DNA of 64,000 nt, taken from contig CAXKVV010000577.1 in the NCBI GenBank assembly GCA_964058805.1, positions 1 through 64,000 on the forward strand, read 5' to 3'. The translations under genes were made by a program, and so were the position numbers. This document shows, in pieces, positions 54,203 to 64,000 of this stretch. The notes under the pieces are model-generated. The model searched no databases. It saw nothing but the letters and a program-made list of their open reading frames with translations, and was not told the origin of the DNA. This stretch comes from Schoenoplectus triqueter. Lineage: Eukaryota; Streptophyta; Magnoliopsida; Poales; Cyperaceae. The stretch's first letter is position 1. Every line of letters begins with the position of its first letter.

Positions 54203-56910
54203 TAACTACATATAATTTCTCGCGAATTAAAATCATAATTACTCCTAATTATGCCTATTATATGATTGTGTAATTAAAACTTAAATATGAATATTCTATG
54301 ACGCTAATTTTGCACAAAATATAAGTAAGATGCATTCGAAAATGCTTTTTGAACAAGTTGTTTAAGATTTTCAACATTTTTTGCATCAAAACTACACATA
54401 ATTTCGAGCGAATTAATATAATTACTCCTAACTATGTCTATTATAAGATTGTCAAATTAACACTTCAATATGAATATCATAGGACACTAATTTTACATAA
54501 GACATAAGTAAGATACATTGGAAATTGCTGTTTAAACTTGTTTAAGATTTTTAACATTTATTCCCTCATAAAAACAAATAATTTCATGAAAATTAATAAA
54601 ATCACTCGTAATTGTGCTTGCTAGAAGATTATCCAATTAACACTTCGATATGAACAGTCTACGACACGGATTTTACATAAAAAATAAGTAAGATGCATTA
54701 AAAACAACAGTTTAAACAAGTTGTTTGGGTTTTTCAAAAACATTGGCTGCATAACTACACATAACATCACGCAAATTAATATAATTGCTCCTAATTATGC
54801 CTATTATATAATTATCCAATTCACACTCCAACATGAATATATCCTGTAACAGTAAATACATTTGAAACTGCTGTTTAAACAAGTTGTTTAAGATTTTCAA
54901 AATTTATTGTCTCATAACTACTTATAATTTCATGAAAATTAATAAAATTACTACTAATTATCCCTATTATAAGATTATCCAATTAATACTTCGATATGAA
55001 TATTCTACGACACAAAGTATGCACAATACATAAGTAAGATGCATTATAAAACAGCAGATTGAACTAGTTGATTGAGTTTTTCAATCTTTTTGCCGCGTAA
55101 CTACTTATAATTTCGTGCAAATTAATATAATCACTCGTAATTACGCCTATTATAAGTTTATCTAATTAAAACATCGATATGAATACTCTATGATGCTAAT
55201 TTGGCACAAAACATAAGTAAGATGCATTAAAAACTGCTGTTTAAACAAGTTGTTTGACTTTTTAAAAAATTTTGGCCCCATAAGTACACATAATCTCGTG
55301 CAAATTAATATAATTACTCCTAATTATGTCTATTATAAGATTGTTCAATTAACACTTCGATATGAATATTCTACGACACCATTTTCTCCCGAAACACAAG
55401 TAAGATGCATTAGAAACGGCTATTTGAGCGTTTCAAAAATTTTGGCCCCATAACTACATATAGTTTCGTGAAAATTAAAATAATCACTCCTAATTATGCC
55501 TATTAAAAGATTATCTAATTAACACTTCAATATGAACATTCTACAACACTAATTTTGTACAAAACATAAGTAGGAGGCTTTAAAAACAGCTGTTTAAACA
55601 AGTTGTTTGAGTTTTTTTAATATTTTTGGCCGCATAATTACACATAATTTATTATAAATTAATATAATTATTCCTAATCATGTCTATTATCCGATCTTCC
55701 AATTAAAACTTTGTTATGAATATTCTACGACACTAATTTTGCACAAAACATAAGTAAGATGCATTAAAAGCAGCTGCATAAACAAGTTAATTGAGTTTTT
55801 CAAATCTTTTGGCTGCATAGCTACATAAAATTTCTTATAAATTAATATAATTACTCCTTAATATGTCTATTGTAAGATTCCTTAATTAAACCTTCGATTT
55901 GAATATTCTGCAACACTAATTTTGCGCAAAACATAAGTAAGATGCATTAAAAACTGTTGTTTAAACAAGTTGTTTGAGCTTTTCAAATCATTTGGCCGCC
56001 TAACTACATATAATTTCGTACAAATTAAAAACATTACTCCCTATTACGCCTTTTATAAAATTACCCAACTAAAACTTCGATATGAAAATTCTATAACGCT
56101 AATATTGCACAAAACATAAGTAAGATGCGTTAAAAACTGCTATTTAAACAAGTTGTTTGCCTTTATAAAATTTTTGGCTACATAACAACACATAATTTGG
56201 TGCTAATTAATATAATTACTCCTAATTATGCCTATTATGTGACCGTTCAATGAACACTTCAAAACGAATATTTTAGGGCACTATTTTTCCTCAAAACATA
56301 AGTAAGATGCGTTAGAAACTGCTATTTAAGAAAGTTTAGTTCTTCAACATTTTTTGCCTCATAACTAAATATAATTTCATAAAAATTAATATAATTACTC
56401 CTAATTATGCCCATTAAAATATTAGCCAATTAACACTTCGATATGAACAATCTACGACACTAATTTTGCACAGGACATAAGTAGGATGCATTAAAAACAG
56501 CTGTTTAACCAAGTTGTTTGCATTTTTCAAAACAATTGGCCGCATAAGTACAAATAATTTAATGCAAATTAATATAATTACTCCTAATTATGCCTATTAT
56601 AAGATTGTCCAATTAACACTTCGATACGAATATCCTACGACACTAATTTTTCATAAAACATAAGTAAGATATATTAGAAACTGCTGTTTAAACAAGTTAT
56701 TTCAGATTTTTAACCTTTTTTGACTCATAACTATACATATTTTCGTGATAATTAATGTAATTACTCCTAATTATACCTATTAGAAGATTATCCAATTAAC
56801 AATTCGATATGAACATTGCACGATACAATTTTTGCCCAAAACATAAATAGCATGCGTTGAAAACAGTATTTTAAACAAGTTGTTTGAGTTTTTTAAAATT
56901 GCTGGCCGCA
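54203..56910. repeat. Sat2 HOR unit 3 (2708 bp)
   Basis: Carries GATTATCCAATTAAC like units 4-6 and has no 10-bp deletion. Confidence 0.95.
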
Positions 56911-59608
56911 TAACTACATATAATTTCTCGCGAATTAAAATCATAATTACTCCTAATTATGCCTATTATATGATTGTGTAATTAAAACTTAAATATGAAT
57001 ATTCTATGACGCTAATTTTGCACAAAATATAAGTAAGATGCATTCGAAAATGCTTTTTGAACAAGTTGTTTAAGATTTTCAACATTTTTTGCATCAAAAC
57101 TACACATAATTTCGAGCGAATTAATATAATTACTCCTAACTATGTCTATTATAAGATTGTCAAATTAACACTTCAATATGAATATCATAGGACACTAATT
57201 TTACATAAGACATAAGTAAGATACATTGGAAATTGCTGTTTAAACTTGTTTAAGATTTTTAACATTTATTCCCTCATAAAAACAAATAATTTCATGAAAA
57301 TTAATAAAATCACTCGTAATTGTGCTTGCTAGAAGATTATCCAATTAACACTTCGATATGAACAGTCTACGACACGGATTTTACATAAAAAATAAGTAAG
57401 ATGCATTAAAAACAACAGTTTAAACAAGTTGTTTGGGTTTTTCAAAAACATTGGCTGCATAACTACACATAACATCACGCAAATTAATATAATTGCTCCT
57501 AATTATGCCTATTATATAATTATCCAATTCACACTCCAACATGAATATATCCTGTAACAGTAAATACATTTGAAACTGCTGTTTAAACAAGTTGTTTAAG
57601 ATTTTCAAAATTTATTGTCTCATAACTACTTATAATTTCATGAAAATTAATAAAATTACTACTAATTATCCCTATTATAAGATTATCCAATTAATACTTC
57701 GATATGAATATTCTACGACACAAAGTATGCACAATACATAAGTAAGATGCATTATAAAACAGCAGATTGAACTAGTTGATTGAGTTTTTCAATCTTTTTG
57801 CCGCGTAACTACTTATAATTTCGTGCAAATTAATATAATCACTCGTAATTACGCCTATTATAAGTTTATCTAATTAAAACATCGATATGAATACTCTATG
57901 ATGCTAATTTGGCACAAAACATAAGTAAGATGCATTAAAAACTGCTGTTTAAACAAGTTGTTTGACTTTTTAAAAAATTTTGGCCCCATAAGTACACATA
58001 ATCTCGTGCAAATTAATATAATTACTCCTAATTATGTCTATTATAAGATTGTTCAATTAACACTTCGATATGAATATTCTACGACACCATTTTCTCCCGA
58101 AACACAAGTAAGATGCATTAGAAACGGCTATTTGAGCGTTTCAAAAATTTTGGCCCCATAACTACATATAGTTTCGTGAAAATTAAAATAATCACTCCTA
58201 ATTATGCCTATTAAAAGATTATCTAATTAACACTTCAATATGAACATTCTACAACACTAATTTTGTACAAAACATAAGTAGGAGGCTTTAAAAACAGCTG
58301 TTTAAACAAGTTGTTTGAGTTTTTTTAATATTTTTGGCCGCATAATTACACATAATTTATTATAAATTAATATAATTATTCCTAATCATGTCTATTATCC
58401 GATCTTCCAATTAAAACTTTGTTATGAATATTCTACGACACTAATTTTGCACAAAACATAAGTAAGATGCATTAAAAGCAGCTGCATAAACAAGTTAATT
58501 GAGTTTTTCAAATCTTTTGGCTGCATAGCTACATAAAATTTCTTATAAATTAATATAATTACTCCTTAATATGTCTATTGTAAGATTCCTTAATTAAACC
58601 TTCGATTTGAATATTCTGCAACACTAATTTTGCGCAAAACATAAGTAAGATGCATTAAAAACTGTTGTTTAAACAAGTTGTTTGAGCTTTTCAAATCATT
58701 TGGCCGCCTAACTACATATAATTTCGTACAAATTAAAAACATTACTCCCTATTACGCCTTTTATAAAATTACCCAACTAAAACTTCGATATGAAAATTCT
58801 ATAACGCTAATATTGCACAAAACATAAGTAAGATGCGTTAAAAACTGCTATTTAAACAAGTTGTTTGCCTTTATAAAATTTTTGGCTACATAACAACACA
58901 TAATTTGGTGCTAATTAATATAATTACTCCTAATTATGCCTATTATGTGACCGTTCAATGAACACTTCAAAACGAATATTTTAGGGCACTATTTTTCCTC
59001 AAAACATAAGTAAGATGCGTTAGAAACTGCTATTTAAGAAAGTTTAGTTCTTCAACATTTTTTGCCTCATAACTAAATATAATTTCATAAAAATTAATAT
59101 AATTACTCCTAATTATGCCCATTAAAATATTAGCCAATTAACACTTCGATATGAACAATCTACGACACTAATTTTGCACAGGACATCATTAAAAACAGCT
59201 GTTTAACCAAGTTGTTTGCATTTTTCAAAACAATTGGCCGCATAAGTACAAATAATTTAATGCAAATTAATATAATTACTCCTAATTATGCCTATTATAA
59301 GATTGTCCAATTAACACTTCGATACGAATATCCTACGACACTAATTTTTCATAAAACATAAGTAAGATATATTAGAAACTGCTGTTTAAACAAGTTATTT
59401 CAGATTTTTAACCTTTTTTGACTCATAACTATACATATTTTCGTGATAATTAATGTAATTACTCCTAATTATACCTATTAGAAGATTATCCAATTAACAA
59501 TTCGATATGAACATTGCACGATACAATTTTTGCCCAAAACATAAATAGCATGCGTTGAAAACAGTATTTTAAACAAGTTGTTTGAGTTTTTTAAAATTGC
59601 TGGCCGCA
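56911..59608. repeat. Sat2 HOR unit 4 (2698 bp)
   Basis: A 10-bp deletion in monomer 13 (near 59186, GGACATCATTAAAAAC) shortens the unit. Confidence 0.95.
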
Positions 59609-62306
59609 TAACTACATATAATTTCTCGCGAATTAAAATCATAATTACTCCTAATTATGCCTATTATATGATTGTGTAATTAAAACTTAAATATGAATAT
59701 TCTATGACGCTAATTTTGCACAAAATATAAGTAAGATGCATTCGAAAATGCTTTTTGAACAAGTTGTTTAAGATTTTCAACATTTTTTGCATCAAAACTA
59801 CACATAATTTCGAGCGAATTAATATAATTACTCCTAACTATGTCTATTATAAGATTGTCAAATTAACACTTCAATATGAATATCATAGGACACTAATTTT
59901 ACATAAGACATAAGTAAGATACATTGGAAATTGCTGTTTAAACTTGTTTAAGATTTTTAACATTTATTCCCTCATAAAAACAAATAATTTCATGAAAATT
60001 AATAAAATCACTCGTAATTGTGCTTGCTAGAAGATTATCCAATTAACACTTCGATATGAACAGTCTACGACACGGATTTTACATAAAAAATAAGTAAGAT
60101 GCATTAAAAACAACAGTTTAAACAAGTTGTTTGGGTTTTTCAAAAACATTGGCTGCATAACTACACATAACATCACGCAAATTAATATAATTGCTCCTAA
60201 TTATGCCTATTATATAATTATCCAATTCACACTCCAACATGAATATATCCTGTAACAGTAAATACATTTGAAACTGCTGTTTAAACAAGTTGTTTAAGAT
60301 TTTCAAAATTTATTGTCTCATAACTACTTATAATTTCATGAAAATTAATAAAATTACTACTAATTATCCCTATTATAAGATTATCCAATTAATACTTCGA
60401 TATGAATATTCTACGACACAAAGTATGCACAATACATAAGTAAGATGCATTATAAAACAGCAGATTGAACTAGTTGATTGAGTTTTTCAATCTTTTTGCC
60501 GCGTAACTACTTATAATTTCGTGCAAATTAATATAATCACTCGTAATTACGCCTATTATAAGTTTATCTAATTAAAACATCGATATGAATACTCTATGAT
60601 GCTAATTTGGCACAAAACATAAGTAAGATGCATTAAAAACTGCTGTTTAAACAAGTTGTTTGACTTTTTAAAAAATTTTGGCCCCATAAGTACACATAAT
60701 CTCGTGCAAATTAATATAATTACTCCTAATTATGTCTATTATAAGATTGTTCAATTAACACTTCGATATGAATATTCTACGACACCATTTTCTCCCGAAA
60801 CACAAGTAAGATGCATTAGAAACGGCTATTTGAGCGTTTCAAAAATTTTGGCCCCATAACTACATATAGTTTCGTGAAAATTAAAATAATCACTCCTAAT
60901 TATGCCTATTAAAAGATTATCTAATTAACACTTCAATATGAACATTCTACAACACTAATTTTGTACAAAACATAAGTAGGAGGCTTTAAAAACAGCTGTT
61001 TAAACAAGTTGTTTGAGTTTTTTTAATATTTTTGGCCGCATAATTACACATAATTTATTATAAATTAATATAATTATTCCTAATCATGTCTATTATCCGA
61101 TCTTCCAATTAAAACTTTGTTATGAATATTCTACGACACTAATTTTGCACAAAACATAAGTAAGATGCATTAAAAGCAGCTGCATAAACAAGTTAATTGA
61201 GTTTTTCAAATCTTTTGGCTGCATAGCTACATAAAATTTCTTATAAATTAATATAATTACTCCTTAATATGTCTATTGTAAGATTCCTTAATTAAACCTT
61301 CGATTTGAATATTCTGCAACACTAATTTTGCGCAAAACATAAGTAAGATGCATTAAAAACTGTTGTTTAAACAAGTTGTTTGAGCTTTTCAAATCATTTG
61401 GCCGCCTAACTACATATAATTTCGTACAAATTAAAAACATTACTCCCTATTACGCCTTTTATAAAATTACCCAACTAAAACTTCGATATGAAAATTCTAT
61501 AACGCTAATATTGCACAAAACATAAGTAAGATGCGTTAAAAACTGCTATTTAAACAAGTTGTTTGCCTTTATAAAATTTTTGGCTACATAACAACACATA
61601 ATTTGGTGCTAATTAATATAATTACTCCTAATTATGCCTATTATGTGACCGTTCAATGAACACTTCAAAACGAATATTTTAGGGCACTATTTTTCCTCAA
61701 AACATAAGTAAGATGCGTTAGAAACTGCTATTTAAGAAAGTTTAGTTCTTCAACATTTTTTGCCTCATAACTAAATATAATTTCATAAAAATTAATATAA
61801 TTACTCCTAATTATGCCCATTAAAATATTAGCCAATTAACACTTCGATATGAACAATCTACGACACTAATTTTGCACAGGACATCATTAAAAACAGCTGT
61901 TTAACCAAGTTGTTTGCATTTTTCAAAACAATTGGCCGCATAAGTACAAATAATTTAATGCAAATTAATATAATTACTCCTAATTATGCCTATTATAAGA
62001 TTGTCCAATTAACACTTCGATACGAATATCCTACGACACTAATTTTTCATAAAACATAAGTAAGATATATTAGAAACTGCTGTTTAAACAAGTTATTTCA
62101 GATTTTTAACCTTTTTTGACTCATAACTATACATATTTTCGTGATAATTAATGTAATTACTCCTAATTATACCTATTAGAAGATTATCCAATTAACAATT
62201 CGATATGAACATTGCACGATACAATTTTTGCCCAAAACATAAATAGCATGCGTTGAAAACAGTATTTTAAACAAGTTGTTTGAGTTTTTTAAAATTGCTG
62301 GCCGCA
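59609..62306. repeat. Sat2 HOR unit 5 (2698 bp)
   Basis: Has the same 10-bp deletion (near 61884) as unit 4, so the two share a recent ancestor. Confidence 0.95.
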
Positions 62307-64000
62307 TAACTACATATAATTTCTCGCGAATTAAAATCATAATTACTCCTAATTATGCCTATTATATGATTGTGTAATTAAAACTTAAATATGAATATTC
62401 TATGACGCTAATTTTGCACAAAATATAAGTAAGATGCATTCGAAAATGCTTTTTGAACAAGTTGTTTAAGATTTTCAACATTTTTTGCATCAAAACTACA
62501 CATAATTTCGAGCGAATTAATATAATTACTCCTAACTATGTCTATTATAAGATTGTCAAATTAACACTTCAATATGAATATCATAGGACACTAATTTTAC
62601 ATAAGACATAAGTAAGATACATTGGAAATTGCTGTTTAAACTTGTTTAAGATTTTTAACATTTATTCCCTCATAAAAACAAATAATTTCATGAAAATTAA
62701 TAAAATCACTCGTAATTGTGCTTGTTAGAAGATTATCCAATTAACACTTCGATATGAACAGTCTACGACACGGATTTTACATAAAAAATAAGTAAGATGC
62801 ATTAAAAACAACAGTTTAAACAAGTTGTTTGGGTTTTTCAAAAACATTGGCTGCATAACTACACATAACATCACGCAAATTAATATAATTGCTCCTAATT
62901 ATGCCTATTATATAATTATCCAATTCACACTCCAACATGAATATATCCTGTAACAGTAAATACATTTGAAACTGCTGTTTAAACAAGTTGTTTAAGATTT
63001 TCAAAATTTATTGTCTCATAACTACTTATAATTTCATGAAAATTAATAAAATTACTACTAATTATCCCTATTATAAGATTATCCAATTAATACTTCGATA
63101 TGAATATTCTACGACACAAAGTATGCACAATACATAAGTAAGATGCATTATAAAACAGCAGATTGAACTAGTTGATTGAGTTTTTCAATCTTTTTGCCGC
63201 GTAACTACTTATAATTTCGTGCAAATTAATATAATCACTCGTAATTACGCCTATTATAAGTTTATCTAATTAAAACATCGATATGAATACTCTATGATGC
63301 TAATTTGGCACAAAACATAAGTAAGATGCATTAAAAACTGCTGTTTAAACAAGTTGTTTGACTTTTTAAAAAAATTTGGCCCCATAAGTACACATAATCT
63401 CATGCAAATTAATATAATTACTCCTAATTATGTCTATTATAAGATTGTTCAATTAACACTTCGATATGAATATTCTACGACACCATTTTCTCCCGAAACA
63501 CAAGTAAGATGCATTAGAAACGGCTATTTGAGCGTTTCAAAAATTTTGGCCCCATAACTACATATAATTTCGTGAAAATTAAAATAATCACTCCTAATTA
63601 TGCCTATTAAAAGATTATCTAATTAACACTTCAATATGAACATTCTACAACACTAATTTTGTACAAAACATAAGTAGGAGGCTTTAAAAACAGCTGTTTA
63701 AACAAGTTGTTTGAGTTTTTTAATATTTTTGGCCGCATAATTACACATAATTTATTATAAATTAATATAATTATTCCTAATCATGTCTATTATCCGATCT
63801 TCCAATTAAAACTTTGTTATGAATATTCTACGACACTAATTTTGCACAAAACATAAGTAAGATGCATTAAAAGCAGCTGCTTAAACAAGTTAATTGAGTT
63901 TTTCAAATCTTTTGGCTGCATAGCTACATAAAATTTCTTATAAATTAATATAATTACTCCTTAATATGTCTATTGTAAGATTCCTTAATTAAACCTTCGA
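62307..64000. repeat. Sat2 HOR unit 6 (partial, 1694 bp in window)
   Basis: More private changes than the others: TTGTTAGAAG (62725), a shifted A/T run near 63366, CATGCAAATT (63402), CATATAATTTCGTG (63561), GCTGCTTAAAC (63879) and one T fewer near 63716. The array continues beyond the window. Confidence 0.93.

Larger units (their letters stand above)
48787..64000. repeat. ~180-bp AT-rich satellite (Sat2) as a 15-monomer higher-order array
   Basis: The monomer averages 180.5 bp. Landmarks are GCATAACTACATATAATTTCG, AATTAATATAATTACTCC, TAATTATGCCTATTATAAG, CCAATTAACACTTCGATATG, AATATTCTACGACACTAA, TTTTGCACAAAACATAAG, TAAGATGCATT, CTGCTGTTTAAACAAGTTG and a TTTTCAAA-rich end. Fifteen diverged monomers (starts in unit 1 near 48787, 48976, 49150, 49330, 49495, 49677, 49860, 50030, 50213, 50397, 50580, 50761, 50940, 51122, 51308) form one HOR. 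Monomer 4 is shortened. Length, AT content, HOR structure and a nearby CRM element point to centromeric DNA. The recurrent 62- and 67-codon frames are not genes. Confidence 0.95.

Noticed and set aside
49296..63557. Recurrent 62- and 67-codon frames, one pair per 2.7-kb unit
   Set aside because: Part of the AT-rich satellite, no family resemblance, and the repetition simply follows the HOR period.
28466..64000. CENP-B box in Sat1 or Sat2
   Set aside because: I compared the core pattern TTCG-N4-A-N2-CGGG with both consensus monomers on both strands and found no match.
28466..64000. CRISPR-like arrays
   Set aside because: These are contiguous tandem monomers with no repeat/spacer alternation, in a plant nuclear context.

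Overview
This window is nuclear DNA of a flowering plant, and it looks centromeric or pericentromeric. It has no host single-copy gene that I can recognise. Everything is retrotransposon or satellite: a very large Tat/Ogre-type Ty3/gypsy element with a plant-mobile-domain (PMD) gene on its antisense strand, a CRM-type (centromeric retrotransposon) chromovirus, a CpG-rich 58-bp satellite, and an AT-rich ~180-bp satellite arranged as a 15-monomer higher-order repeat (HOR). Tat elements with antisense extra ORFs, PMD proteins and CRM elements are plant features. I cannot name the species.

Layout. (1) 1-28465: element A, a Tat-lineage retrotransposon on the minus strand. Its 3' LTR enters from the left edge (1-2119). 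Next comes a plus-strand (antisense) gene that reads as a chain of exons with short GT-AG introns (2261-5830, possibly with a first exon at 262-400 inside the LTR), then a 240-bp tandem duplication, then an uninterrupted gag-pol frame of about 3,000 codons (7582-16668, minus). To its right lie a splice-acceptor-like leader, a candidate primer binding site, and a long repeat-rich stretch that is probably the rest of a ~6.9-kb 5' LTR. (2) 23298-28066: element B, a young CRM-type element on the plus strand. It is inserted in the 5' LTR of A with target-site duplication GGGTC. Its single ORF is open from end to end, but the integrase catalytic core has been removed in frame. (3) 28466-48786: the 58-bp satellite, about 350 monomers with several nested local HORs (1043, 812 and 522 bp) and a >3-kb duplication. 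Element A inserted into this array. (4) 48787-64000: the ~180-bp satellite in 2708/2698-bp HOR units, five complete and one partial, nearly identical to each other.

Order of events. The 58-bp array existed first. Element A landed in it: its two LTRs differ at about 6 of 2119 comparable positions. Element B then landed in A: its LTRs differ at 1 of 662 positions. The 2.7-kb HOR is homogenised to within a few differences per unit, so amplification there is also recent.

The most unusual content is the antisense gene of element A. Five introns of 72-77 nt, all GT-AG and all phase 1, can be placed, with every internal exon a multiple of three. Because these introns are antisense to the genomic RNA of the element, they could survive retrotransposition. 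Exon and intron calls, the LTR inner boundary and the first exon are inferences from sequence and are marked as such.
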